Of a stretch of 64,000 nucleotides of DNA, positions 44,747-53,580 are shown one piece after another. The stretch lies in contig NZ_JBFTEH010000005.1 of the NCBI RefSeq assembly GCF_041027365.1, positions 290,572-354,571 of the forward strand, given 5' to 3'. A program made the translations under genes and the position numbers. A model generated the notes under the pieces. The model did not search any database, was not told where the DNA came from, and saw nothing but the letters and a program-made list of their open reading frames with translations. The first letter of the stretch is position 1. Every line of letters starts with the position of its first letter. This DNA is from VKMB-3413 sp041027365. Lineage in GTDB: Bacteria; Pseudomonadota; Alphaproteobacteria; Rhizobiales; Rhizobiaceae.

Positions 44747-45053
44747 GTCGGCCCTCTCGTAGCGTTCGTCATGGGTCGGCTCGGCCGGCCCGAGAGAGAT
44801 CGGGTCGTGACTGCGTAAATGGGCGGATGCTCGGCACAAACAGCCGCAGGACGCCCGGCGCTCGTCGCGAAAGCGCATCGGCAACGGAAATTTCCTAATC
44901 GACGTCGCACTTTAGCGGCGGCCGGGTTTTCCTGTAGCCGTCCAGCCGATCCCCCTGCGGACGGCCTGAATCGGCTCGCGCCGCCGCTTGAGCGGGCGGC
45001 TCCGGCCGCCGTTCAGGGCCGGCGGGTGGGTCTCGCTCCGGCGCCCGGCTGCC
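44747..45053. other. Intergenic region between the CoA-ligase fusion gene and the MscS gene
   Basis: 307 bases between two minus-strand genes. GC-rich and partly repetitive (GCCGCCGTTCAGGGCCGGCGGG), with an AT-richer stretch near 44885-44930 that could hold the MscS gene promoter. No gene was recognised; if the MscS protein starts at 44884, its first 46 residues lie here. Confidence 0.4.
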
Positions 45054-47762
45054 TCAGGACGCGGCCTTCGCCGCGCGGCGCGCAGCCTGAAGGTCGACGG
45101 TGACCCGCGTCGTGTCGGAGCCGGGCTCGGAATGCGCCATGTGGAAGCCGAGGTCGCGCGCCATCTTCAGCATGGTGGCGTTCTCGCGCAGCACCTCCCC
45201 GTAGATCCGGGAAAGGCCCCGCTTTTCCCCATAGGCGAGGATGGCGTTCATCAGCGCATAGCCGAGGCCGTGGCCCTTCATGTCGGAGCGCACCAGGACG
45301 GCAAATTCCGCCGCCTCGTTTTCCGGATCGGCGACGATGCGCACCACGCCGAAGATCGGCCCCTCGCCATAGCCGGAGCCGGGCGCGACGGCGACGAAGG
45401 CCATCTCGCGGTCGTAGTCGATCTGCGAGAAGCGGGCCGCCGTCTGGTGCGGGAAGACCTTCATCGGCCCCATGAAGCGAAGCCTGAGATCATGGTCGGT
45501 GCACTGCGCCACCATGTCCGCGAGCGCCGTCTCGTCCTCCGGCCGGATCGGCCGCAGCAGGAACCGTTCGGCGTCGCGGATCGTGATCTCGCGTTCCAGC
45601 TCGCGCGGATAGGGCCGGATCGCCGGGCCGACGGCCTTGGCGTCCTTCGCCCTGAGGCTGACGCGTGCGTCGAGCGCGACCACGCCCTCGGCATCGGCGA
45701 GCAGCGGATTGATGTCGAGCTCGGCGACCTCCGGCAGAAGCACGGCCAGTTCCGCAAGCCGGATCAGCACGTCGGCGACCGCATCGAGCGGCACCGGCGG
45801 CACGTCGCGATAGCCGGCGAGCAGCCTGGAAACCTTGGTCCCGTTGATCATCTCGCGGGCGAGGACCGAGTTCAGCGGCGGCAGCCCGATCGCCCGGTCG
45901 CCGACGATTTCCGCCGCCTTGCCGCCCTGACCGAACAGCACGACCGGGCCGAAGGTCGCGTCGGTGGCAAGGCCGGCGATCAGCTCGATCGCCTCGCGGC
46001 GCACGACCATCTTCTGCACCGTGAAGCCGGTGATGACGGCATCGGGCATCGCCGCCTTCACCGCCCGGGTCATGTCGCTGACCGCCTGCCGCATTTCGCC
46101 GGCCGAGCCGATGTTCAGCTTCACGCCGCCGACGTCGGATTTGTGCGTGATGTCGGGCGAGACGATCTTCAGCGCCGCCGGCGCGCCGATCGCGGCGAAG
46201 GCTTCCACCGCTTCCTCCGGGCTCGCCACCAGCACCGTCTCCACGGTCGGGATACCGAACAGCGAGAGGACGCGCTTGGCCTCCCATTCGCTGAGCGTTC
46301 CCCGCCCCTCCCGCGCCGCGCCGGCGGTCACCGCCCGCGCCGCCTCGACCTTCGCCGGCTCGATGGCGACGCCGGCGGACGGCGTCTCCATCAGCAGTTC
46401 CTGGTTCCGGCGATAGTCGACGAGATGGGTGAAGGCCCGAACCGCCTTGTCCGGGCTGTCATAGGTCGCGATCCGTTCGGCCGCGAAGAAGCTGCGCACC
46501 GGCGCCGCGGCGGTGCCGCCGAGCCAGTTGGTGAGCACCGGGAAGCGCGGGCGCGTCTTCGCGGCCTTTGCCACGGCCCTCGCCGCGTCCATGCCGTCGG
46601 CGACCGCGGTCGGGCAGTTGATGACGAGGATCGCGTCGCTGGACTTGTCGCGCATGAGGATGTCGAGCGCGGCCGCGTAGCGCGCACCCGTCGCATCGCC
46701 GATGATGTCGACGGGGTTTGCCCGCGACCAGGTCCCCGGCAGCACCTCGCCCAGTTCCGCGCGCTCGGCGTCGGATAGCGGCGCCAGCCGGCCTCCCCGC
46801 GCCTCCAGCGCATCCACCGCCAGCACTCCGGCGCCGCCGCCATTGGTCAGGATCGTCAGCCGGTCGCCGGTGATGCGGATGCCGGTCGCAAGCGTCGCCG
46901 CCGCCTCGAACAGCTCCTCCAGCTCGCGCACCCGAAGCACGCCGGCGCGGCGGAAGGCGCCGTCGTAGACGGCGTCGGATCCGGCCAGCGCACCGGTATG
47001 CGACAGCGCTGCCTTGGCACCGGCGGCGCTGCGCCCGGCCTTGATCACCAGGACCGGCTTCGATCGGGCGGCGATCCTCGCGGCGGACATGAACTTCTTC
47101 GCGAAGGTGACGTTCTCGACATAGAGCAGGATCGAGCGCGTCGCCCGGTCGGTCGACAGATAGTCGAGCATGTCGCCGAAGTCGGCGTCGCACATGTCGC
47201 CGAGCGAGACGACATGCGAGAAGCCGATGCCGCGCTCGTGCGCCCAGTCGATGACGGCGGTTGCGATCGCGCCGGACTGGCTGAGCAGTGCGATGTCGCC
47301 GGCCCTGGGCGTCAGATGCGCGAAGCTCGCATTGATGCCGAGCGGCGGCGAGATCAGGCCGAGGCAGTTCGGCCCAACGATGCGCATCAGATGCGGCCGC
47401 GCCGCGTCCAGCATCGCCTGGCGCAGCGGCCGGTCCGCCGCCGTCTCGCCGAGACCGGCCGTGATGACCACGGCGGCCCGGCAGCCGCGGGCGCCGAGTT
47501 CGCCGACGATGCCGGGGACGCTCTGCGCCGGGGTCGCAATGACGGCGAGATCCGGCACCACCGGCAGCGCCGCGATCGATCGGAAGTTCTGCCGCCCCTC
47601 GATCGCCGTCTCGTGCGGGTTCACCGGCATCACCGGCCCCTTGAAGCCGGCCGAGAACAGGTTGCGGGCGATGACGTTGCCGACGCTGTGGGGCCGGTTG
47701 CTGGCCCCGATCAGCGCGATCGCGCGCGGCGCAAACAGCGCGTCGAAATTTCGGGTGCTCAT
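45054..47762 (-). CDS. Acetyl-CoA synthetase (NDP-forming)-like / GNAT fusion, Pat-type protein acetyltransferase
   Basis: A 902-residue fusion protein. In order: a CoA-binding Rossmann domain (IALIGASNRPHSVGNVIARN, start to about 130), a succinyl-CoA-ligase-like domain (GPNCLGLISPPLG), an ATP-grasp domain (about 480-700, ITHKSDVGGVKLN) and a GNAT acetyltransferase domain from about residue 731, with the acetyl-CoA pyrophosphate loop RSDMKGHGLGYALM. This is the architecture of Pat lysine acetyltransferases that inactivate acyl-CoA synthetases (Rhodopseudomonas and Salmonella Pat). The ligase half is usually inactive and may sense acetyl-CoA. Start at 47762 follows AAGGGA. Confidence 0.87.
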   Translation of the reverse strand: MSTRNFDALFAPRAIALIGASNRPHSVGNVIARNLFSAGFKGPVMPVNPHETAIEGRQNFRSIAALPVVPDLAVIATPAQSVPGIVGELGARGCRAAVVITAGLGETAADRPLRQAMLDAARPHLMRIVGPNCLGLISPPLGINASFAHLTPRAGDIALLSQSGAIATAVIDWAHERGIGFSHVVSLGDMCDADFGDMLDYLSTDRATRSILLYVENVTFAKKFMSAARIAARSKPVLVIKAGRSAAGAKAALSHTGALAGSDAVYDGAFRRAGVLRVRELEELFEAAATLATGIRITGDRLTILTNGGGAGVLAVDALEARGGRLAPLSDAERAELGEVLPGTWSRANPVDIIGDATGARYAAALDILMRDKSSDAILVINCPTAVADGMDAARAVAKAAKTRPRFPVLTNWLGGTAAAPVRSFFAAERIATYDSPDKAVRAFTHLVDYRRNQELLMETPSAGVAIEPAKVEAARAVTAGAAREGRGTLSEWEAKRVLSLFGIPTVETVLVASPEEAVEAFAAIGAPAALKIVSPDITHKSDVGGVKLNIGSAGEMRQAVSDMTRAVKAAMPDAVITGFTVQKMVVRREAIELIAGLATDATFGPVVLFGQGGKAAEIVGDRAIGLPPLNSVLAREMINGTKVSRLLAGYRDVPPVPLDAVADVLIRLAELAVLLPEVAELDINPLLADAEGVVALDARVSLRAKDAKAVGPAIRPYPRELEREITIRDAERFLLRPIRPEDETALADMVAQCTDHDLRLRFMGPMKVFPHQTAARFSQIDYDREMAFVAVAPGSGYGEGPIFGVVRIVADPENEAAEFAVLVRSDMKGHGLGYALMNAILAYGEKRGLSRIYGEVLRENATMLKMARDLGFHMAHSEPGSDTTRVTVDLQAARRAAKAAS

Positions 47763-47929
47763 CGGGCCGTCCCTTAGCTGTTGTCCGGGCGCAGGTTGCG
47801 ACAAGCATGGGGTTTTTCGGGCGCCTGTCGAGCCGGAGAAGAGACCGGCCCATGCTGCACTGCATTGACCGTGATCAACCGGAACGCCGCCGCGCCCGCC
47901 GCGGCGTTGTCATGCCGCGAAGCGGCGCC

Positions 47930-48967
47930 TCACCGCCTGCCGGACACCTCGCCCGTGCTCGCCCGCGCCGCGACCTCGTAGCCGACGTCGAGAACGCGCG
48001 GCAACGGATTCGTGCCGGCGAGCGTCCCCGCGATCATGGTCACGGCGTTCCGCCCGATCGTCTCCCGGTGGGTGACGACGGTCGTCAGCGAGGGAAAGGT
48101 CGAGCGGGTGATCTCGAAATCGTTGAACCCGCAGATGCCGAGCCGGCCCGGGACCGTGATCCTGCGGCGCTGCGCCTCGAACAGGACGCCGACCGCCAGA
48201 TCATCATTGTTGCAGAAGACCGCGTCGACATCCGGACGGCGGGACAGAAGGTCGGCGAAGAGCGCGCCCCCGAGGGTGAAGGAGGAGGGCTGCGGCGTCG
48301 TCGCGACGAGCGTCTCGTCGAACAGTCCGGCCGCTTCCAGCGCATCGACATAGCCATCCAGCCGCCGCTGGGTGCGCGGATCCATGCGGGCGCCGACGAA
48401 CGCGATCCGCCGGTAGCCGCGCGCGACGAGATGCTCGCAGGCGGCGCGAGCCGCTTCGCGGTGCGAGAAGCCGATCATCATGTCGACGGGCTCCGGGCCG
48501 ATCTCCATGATCTGCACGACCGGGCAGTTCGCCTCGGCGAGGAGGCTCCGGGAGACATCGGACTGGTCGATTCCCGAGACGATCAGGCCCGCCGGCCGCT
48601 GGCTGAGGAAGATCCGCAGCAGCTTCTCCTCTTCCAGCGCGGAATAGCGGGTGTTGCCGAGCTGGACCTGGAAGCGCGTGCCCTGCACCTCCTGATAGAT
48701 GCCGTGCAGCACGTCGGAGAAGACGTTGTTGGTGACCGACGGGATAAGCACGCCGAGAACGTTCGTGCGACTGGAGGCGAGCGCCTGCGCCGCCAGATTC
48801 GGCACGTAGCCGAGCTTCTCGACCGCTGCGGCGACGCGCCGGCGGACGTCCTCGGAGACCTTTTCCGGCTTTCGCAGCGCCCGCGAAACCGTGATCGCGC
48901 TAACATCCGCGGCGGCCGCGACATCCAGCAGCGTCACCGCCTTATGATCCTGTGGCTTACGCATCAT
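47930..48967 (-). CDS. LacI/GntR-type transcriptional regulator
   Basis: A 345-residue LacI-family repressor. The helix-turn-helix VTLLDVAAAADVSAITVSRA is at about residues 11-30, followed by LRKPEKVSEDVRRRV and the hinge NLAAQALASSRTNVLGVLIP. The effector domain (NNDDLAVGVLFEAQRR, ICGFNDFEITRSTFP) resembles GntR of gluconate systems. GGGAGGGG precedes two consecutive ATGs (48967 and 48964). It diverges from a TRAP importer operon, and a perfect palindrome at 49012-49025 lies between. It probably represses the TRAP-dehydratase operon until an acid sugar is present. Confidence 0.92.
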   Translation of the reverse strand: MMRKPQDHKAVTLLDVAAAADVSAITVSRALRKPEKVSEDVRRRVAAAVEKLGYVPNLAAQALASSRTNVLGVLIPSVTNNVFSDVLHGIYQEVQGTRFQVQLGNTRYSALEEEKLLRIFLSQRPAGLIVSGIDQSDVSRSLLAEANCPVVQIMEIGPEPVDMMIGFSHREAARAACEHLVARGYRRIAFVGARMDPRTQRRLDGYVDALEAAGLFDETLVATTPQPSSFTLGGALFADLLSRRPDVDAVFCNNDDLAVGVLFEAQRRRITVPGRLGICGFNDFEITRSTFPSLTTVVTHRETIGRNAVTMIAGTLAGTNPLPRVLDVGYEVAARASTGEVSGRR

Positions 48968-49329
48968 CCCCTCCCGACGGCAACCGTAGCGGCGCCCCCG
49001 CGACTTGACAATGATAGCGCTATCACGCAGACCTTCGGAAGGGAGGAGGATGGAGACCCGAGGCGTTCGCGCCATCGCCTGCGGCAGCGATCTTCAGACT
49101 TGCACTGGAGGCTTTCGCGGCCCGGATGGCGGGACCGGAGGCGATCCGCGGGGCGGCCGCCGCCGCCGCCCGCATCAGTTCGGATCGCACCGGCCAGGCT
49201 CGTAGCGCCGTCTCGCAACCCACTTCCGCTCGATATCGCCCACCGGCGGACCCCGTCTGCCTGAGGGTTCGGCTTCGCTTCATCCGGCGCCAGCCGCTCG
49301 TCGACCAGACACATGCAGGAGGAGAAACC
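48968..49329. other. Regulatory intergenic region between the LacI-type gene and dctP
   Basis: 362 bases containing the palindromic operator (49012-49025). A TTGACA hexamer (49005-49010) abuts it on the plus strand, although no good -10 box is seen at the usual spacing. The remainder, to the dctP ribosome site AGGAGGAGAAACC, is a long GC-rich leader without a recognised gene. Confidence 0.45.
49012..49025. promoter_or_regulatory. Operator for the LacI/GntR-type regulator
   Basis: TGATAGCGCTATCA is a perfect 14-base palindrome with a central GCGC, typical of GntR/LacI-class operators. It lies 45 bases upstream of the regulator start and about 305 bases before dctP, immediately after TTGACA. 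Binding would block transcription in one or both directions. Confidence 0.78.
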
Positions 49330-50352
49330 ATGCATCAGATCACCACCCGCCTTCTCGCCGCAGCGGCGATTGCGACGGCTCTCACGGGCGCCGCCGCGGC
49401 GCAGGACTTCAATTTCAAGTTCCAGTCGTCCGATCCGGCCGGCAATCCGAACTTCGAGCTGCAGCAGGGCTGGGCCAAGAACGTCTCGAAGATCACCGAC
49501 GGCAAGATCAACATCACCCTGCTGCCGGTCGATTCGATCGTCGACCATGCCGAGACCCAGGACGCCATCCAGGCCGGCATCCTCGACGGCCACATCACCG
49601 ACGTCTCCTACTTCGCCGGCAAGGACCCCGCCTTCGGCCTGATCGCCAACCCGGTCGGCGCCTGGTCCGACCCGCACACCATGCTCGATTTCATGCGCAA
49701 TGGCGGCGGCGGCAAGCTGATGCAGGAACTGGACGGCCAGTACGGCCTCCACTTCATCGGCGCGACGACGCCGGGCCTGGAATCGCTCGTCTCCAAGGTG
49801 CCGCTCGACGGCGTCGCCGACCTCAAGGGCCTGAAGATGCGCGCGCCGGAAGGTCTCGTGCAGAACGTCTTCGCCGCGGCCGGCGCCGCGCCGGTCAACC
49901 TGCCCGGCTCGGAAGTCTACACCTCGCTCGACAAGGGCGTCATCGACGCCGCCGACTACACGGTGTTCTCGACCAATCAGGCGCAGGGGCTCAACGACAT
50001 CGCCCCGAACCCGGTCTATCCCGGTTTCCACTCCCTGCCGCTGGTCGAGATCGCGATCAGCCAGAAGGACTGGCAGGAACTGCCGAAGGACCTGCAGGAC
50101 AAGCTGACCCAGTCGGTTCGCGACTTCGCCGACCACGAGCTCGACGTGCTGCAGAAGCGCGACGAGGAGGCGGTGGCCAAGGCCAAGGCCGGCGGCAAGA
50201 TCCACATCCACGACTGGTCGCAGGAGGAGCGGGCGAAGTTCCGCAAGATCGCTCAGGGCGAGTGGAAGAAGGTCGCCGCCAAGTCCGAGAACGCCCAGAA
50301 GGTCTACGACACGCTGACGGCGTATCTCAAAGACCACGACCTGATGAAGTAA
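49330..50352 (+). CDS. dctP: TRAP transporter periplasmic binding protein DctP
   Basis: A 340-residue receptor with signal peptide (TTRLLAAAAIATALTGAAAA, cleaved near AQD). The mature fold is DctP-type: FKFQSSDPAGNPNFELQQGW, VDSIVDHAETQDAIQAGILD and the GLKMRAPEGLVQ segment, which includes the conserved Arg that pairs with the ligand carboxylate. The start at 49330 follows AGGAGGAGAAACC. First gene of a TRAP operon, followed by a strong stem-loop and then the membrane subunits. The adjacent enolase-superfamily dehydratase suggests an acid sugar ligand. Confidence 0.9.
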   Translation: MHQITTRLLAAAAIATALTGAAAAQDFNFKFQSSDPAGNPNFELQQGWAKNVSKITDGKINITLLPVDSIVDHAETQDAIQAGILDGHITDVSYFAGKDPAFGLIANPVGAWSDPHTMLDFMRNGGGGKLMQELDGQYGLHFIGATTPGLESLVSKVPLDGVADLKGLKMRAPEGLVQNVFAAAGAAPVNLPGSEVYTSLDKGVIDAADYTVFSTNQAQGLNDIAPNPVYPGFHSLPLVEIAISQKDWQELPKDLQDKLTQSVRDFADHELDVLQKRDEEAVAKAKAGGKIHIHDWSQEERAKFRKIAQGEWKKVAAKSENAQKVYDTLTAYLKDHDLMK

Positions 50353-50362
50353 GCTTTCGTTC

Positions 50363-50394
50363 GAACGCCGGCGCACCTCGCGCCGGCGTTTTCC
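50363..50394 (+). terminator. Stem-loop/attenuator between dctP and dctQ
   Basis: AACGCCGGCGC (50364-50374) pairs with GCGCCGGCGTT (50380-50390) around a five-base loop, followed by TTTTCC. Located 11 bases after the dctP stop. It would terminate much of the transcription, giving more receptor than membrane subunits. Confidence 0.8.
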
Positions 50395-50412
50395 TTGCCA
50401 TGGATCAGCCGC

Positions 50413-50991
50413 ATGTCACATGATCTTCCCCCCGACACCGACGTCGACGAAGCGCTCGCCGAGCACACGCTGGCGGACGAATCCGCCATTCCCGAAGCGG
50501 GGATCCTCGGGCGTGCGATCGAGCGTGGCGGCATGTTCGTCGCCTGCCTGTTCCTCGTCTCCGCGGCGATCATCATGTACGAGATCTTCATGCGTTACGT
50601 GCTCGACGCACCGACGCTGTGGGTCACCGAAACGACGATCTTCATCTGCGCCGCAGCCTTCATCTATGGCGGGCTCTACTGCGTCGCGCGCGACCGGCAC
50701 ATCCGCGTCGTGCTGATCTACGACCACCTGCCGCCGGGCCTGCGCCGCGTCTTCGACGTGGTGATCTCGCTCCTGTGCCTGGTGCTCGCGGCCTTCTTCG
50801 CCTGGGCGAGCTGGACCATGGTCGAGAAGTCGTGGTGGTCGCCGACCGGCGCCCTGCGGCTCGAGGGAACGGGCAGTGCCTGGAATCCGCCGACCCCGGC
50901 GCTCCTGAAAGGCTTCCTGATGCTCGTCATGATCGTCATGACGATCCAGTTCGTCATCCTTGCCGTCAACTACGTGCGCCGGGGCCGCTGA
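50413..50991 (+). CDS. dctQ: TRAP transporter small permease DctQ
   Basis: A 192-residue membrane protein with four hydrophobic helices after a 45-residue acidic N-terminus (GMFVACLFLVSAAIIMYEIF is helix 1). The conserved RYVLDAPTLWVTETTIF and ARDRHIRVVLIYDHLP segments are characteristic of DctQ, which links the receptor to the large permease. The start at 50413 (MSHDLPPDTD) has only a weak ribosome site, and a TTG 18 bases upstream is an alternative. Three bases separate it from dctM. Confidence 0.87.
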   Translation: MSHDLPPDTDVDEALAEHTLADESAIPEAGILGRAIERGGMFVACLFLVSAAIIMYEIFMRYVLDAPTLWVTETTIFICAAAFIYGGLYCVARDRHIRVVLIYDHLPPGLRRVFDVVISLLCLVLAAFFAWASWTMVEKSWWSPTGALRLEGTGSAWNPPTPALLKGFLMLVMIVMTIQFVILAVNYVRRGR

Positions 50992-50994
50992 CCG

Positions 50995-52302
50995 ATGTTC
51001 CACCTCTCCGCCCTGGGGATCGCCGACGGCACCCTCCTGATGTTCGGCATGCTGCTGGCCATGCTGCTCGTCGGCATGCCGCTCGCCTTCGTCACGCTGT
51101 TCGTGGCGCTGTTCTTCGCCATCGGCTGGTTCGGCCCGATGGTGGTGCCGCTGATCACGACGCGGATCTACTCCTTCGTCGCCTCCTACGTCTTCGTCTC
51201 GGTGCCGATGTTCGTGCTGATGGCCGCGATCCTCGACCGATCGGGGATAGCGAGAGACCTGTTCGACGCGATGAAACTGATCGCCGGCCGCATCCGCGGC
51301 GGCGTCGCCATCCAGACCATTTTCGTTGCCGTCATCCTCGCCGCGATGAGCGGCATCATCGGCGGCGAGATCGTGCTGCTCGGCCTGCTCGCGCTGCCGC
51401 AGATGCTGCGCCTCGGCTACGACCGCAATCTTGCGATCGGCGTCGTCTGCGCCGGCGGCTCGCTCGGCACCATGGTGCCGCCCTCGATCGTGCTGATCAT
51501 CTACGGCCTCACCGCCAATGTCTCGATCGGCGACCTCTTCACCGCCGCCTTCATCCCCGGCTTCATGCTGGCCGGCTTCTACGTCGTCTACGTCCTCTTC
51601 CGCGCCTACCTCAATCCGGCCGTCGCGCCGGTTCTGGAGGAGGACGAGATGGACCTCACCGAGAAACTGAAGCTGCTCCGGGGCCTCGTCCTGCCGGCGC
51701 TCGTCATCACCTTCGTGCTCGGCTCGATCTACGGCGGCATCGCCTCGGTCACCGAAGCCTCCGCCGTCGGCGTCGCCGGCGTCGTGCTGTCGACCGCGAT
51801 CCGCCGCGAGCTGACCTTCGAGCTCCTGCGCGGCGCCGCCGTCCAGACGCTCGCCACCTGCGGCATGATCGTCTGGATCGGCATCGGCGCCAGCGCCATC
51901 GTCGGCGTCTTCAACCTGATGGGCGGCCTCACCTTCGTGAACAACCTGATCACCGGCATCTCGGACAATCCGACCGTGGTCGTCCTGTTCATGATGCTGA
52001 TCCTGTTCATCCTCGGCATGTTCCTCGACTGGGTCGGCATCGCGCTCCTGACCCTGCCGATCTTCGTGCCGATCGTGAAGCAGCTCGGCATGGACCCGAT
52101 CTGGTTCGGCGTCCTGTTCTGCATGAACATGCAGGTGGCGTTCCTGTCGCCGCCGTTCGGGCCGGCCGGTTTCTACCTGAAAAGCGTCGCGCCGCCCGAC
52201 ATCTCGCTCGGCGACATCTTCAAGTCGCTGGTGCCGTTCGTCTGCATGCAGATCGTGGCGGTGGCGCTCCTCGTCTTCTTCCCCGGCATCACCGGGCGCT
52301 GA
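50995..52302 (+). CDS. dctM: TRAP transporter large permease DctM
   Basis: A 435-residue, about 12-helix permease of the DctM family, which couples sodium flow to substrate uptake. Conserved features include LVGMPLAFVTLFVALFFAIG at the N-terminus, VPMFVLMAAILDRSGIARDL near 75, and CAGGSLGTMVPPSIVLIIYG near 155. The C-terminal half repeats this pattern (DWVGIALLTLPIFVP, FLSPPFGPAGFYLKS). Length is normal. The dehydratase gene follows after 28 bases. Confidence 0.95.
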   Translation: MFHLSALGIADGTLLMFGMLLAMLLVGMPLAFVTLFVALFFAIGWFGPMVVPLITTRIYSFVASYVFVSVPMFVLMAAILDRSGIARDLFDAMKLIAGRIRGGVAIQTIFVAVILAAMSGIIGGEIVLLGLLALPQMLRLGYDRNLAIGVVCAGGSLGTMVPPSIVLIIYGLTANVSIGDLFTAAFIPGFMLAGFYVVYVLFRAYLNPAVAPVLEEDEMDLTEKLKLLRGLVLPALVITFVLGSIYGGIASVTEASAVGVAGVVLSTAIRRELTFELLRGAAVQTLATCGMIVWIGIGASAIVGVFNLMGGLTFVNNLITGISDNPTVVVLFMMLILFILGMFLDWVGIALLTLPIFVPIVKQLGMDPIWFGVLFCMNMQVAFLSPPFGPAGFYLKSVAPPDISLGDIFKSLVPFVCMQIVAVALLVFFPGITGR

Positions 52303-52330
52303 GGCTCGGCGTCCGCTAAAAGGCAAAGCG

Positions 52331-53536
52331 ATGAAGATCACCGGCATCGAGACGGTCCGGCTCGGCGAGTTCGCCAATCTCGTCTGGGTGCTCGTCCACA
52401 CCGACGAAGGTCTCACCGGGCTCGGCGAGACCTTCTTCGGCGCCACCGCGGTCGAGGCCTATGTCCACGACTGGTGTGCGCCGCGACTGATCGGCAAGGA
52501 CCCGCTGGCGCTGCAGGCGCGCGTCAACGAGATGACCGATTATCTCGGCTGGCGCGGCGCCGGCGTCGAGACGCGCGCCTATTCGGCGATCGACATCGCG
52601 CTGTGGGACCTCTTCGGCAAGGCGCATGGCAAGCCGGTCGCCGACATGCTTGGCGGGCGCTCGCGCGAGAGGGTGCGCACCTACAACACCTGCGCCGGCT
52701 ACAAGTACATCCGCGACGCGCGCGCCCAGTCGGTCGCCAACTGGCATCGCGGCGCGAGCGACGGGCCCTACGAGGACCTCGAGGCCTTCCTCACCGACGC
52801 CGGCGCCCTCGCCCGCTCGCTGCTCGACCAGGGCATCACGGCGATGAAGATCTGGCCGTTCGACATCGCGGCCGAGCGCTCGGCCGGCTGGGACATCACG
52901 CCGGCGGAACTGAAGGCCGCGCTGAAGCCCTTCGAACGGATCCGCGAGGCGGTCGGCGACGACATCGACATCATGGTCGAGTTCCATTCGCTGTGGTCGA
53001 TGCCGATGGCCAAGAAGCTCGCGCGCGAGCTGAAGCCGTTCAGGACCTACTGGCACGAAGACCCGTTCCGGCTCGACAATGTCGGCGACCTCGCCGAATA
53101 CGCCGACCACAGCGACGCCTTCGTCTGCGCCTCCGAGACACTCGCCTCCAAGCACGCCTTCCGCGAATATCTGCAGACCGGCAAGGCCGGCGTCTGCATG
53201 CTGGACCTCTCCTGGTGCGGCGGCATCACCGAAGCGCGCAAGATCGCCGGCATGGCCGAGGCCTTCAAGGTGCCGATCGCGCCGCACGACTGCACCGGCC
53301 CGGTCGTCTACGCCGCCTCCTGCCAGCTCTCGATGCATGCGACGAACACGCTGATCCAGGAATCGGTCCGCGCCTTCTATACCGGCTGGTACGCCGAGAT
53401 CGCGCGCGGCCTGCCGGTGGTCGAGAACGGCTTCATCCGCATTCCGGAGACGCCCGGCCACGGCATCTCCCTCGCCGACGGACTGGAGCGGCGGGCGGAT
53501 TACGTCAGCCGAACGAGCGGCCGGGCCTCCGCCTGA
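52331..53536 (+). CDS. Mandelate racemase/muconate lactonizing enzyme-family protein, probable acid-sugar dehydratase
   Basis: A 401-residue enolase-superfamily enzyme with an N-terminal capping domain and C-terminal barrel. Mg2+ ligands are E217 (IMVEFHS), E243 (WHEDPF) and E269 (CASETL). The base candidates are K173 (AMKIWPF) on one face and the D292/H319 dyad (LDLSWCGG, APHDCTGP) on the other, which places it in the mandelate racemase subgroup. The KxK of classic members reads KIW. Co-occurrence with a TRAP importer and LacI/GntR regulator suggests dehydration of an imported aldonate or aldarate to a 2-keto-3-deoxy acid. Exact substrate unknown; no downstream aldolase or kinase is nearby. 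Confidence 0.87.
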   Translation: MKITGIETVRLGEFANLVWVLVHTDEGLTGLGETFFGATAVEAYVHDWCAPRLIGKDPLALQARVNEMTDYLGWRGAGVETRAYSAIDIALWDLFGKAHGKPVADMLGGRSRERVRTYNTCAGYKYIRDARAQSVANWHRGASDGPYEDLEAFLTDAGALARSLLDQGITAMKIWPFDIAAERSAGWDITPAELKAALKPFERIREAVGDDIDIMVEFHSLWSMPMAKKLARELKPFRTYWHEDPFRLDNVGDLAEYADHSDAFVCASETLASKHAFREYLQTGKAGVCMLDLSWCGGITEARKIAGMAEAFKVPIAPHDCTGPVVYAASCQLSMHATNTLIQESVRAFYTGWYAEIARGLPVVENGFIRIPETPGHGISLADGLERRADYVSRTSGRASA

Positions 53537-53552
53537 CGATGCCGCCACCTCT

Positions 53553-53580
53553 CCGCCCGGCGCCTCGGCATGCCGGGCGG
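53553..53580. terminator. Hairpin between convergent dehydratase and cystine-ABC genes
   Basis: CCGCCCGGC (53553-53561) pairs perfectly with GCCGGGCGG (53572-53580) around a ten-base loop in the short convergent gap. There is no T-run on either strand; probably a bidirectional transcript end or stability hairpin. Confidence 0.55.
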
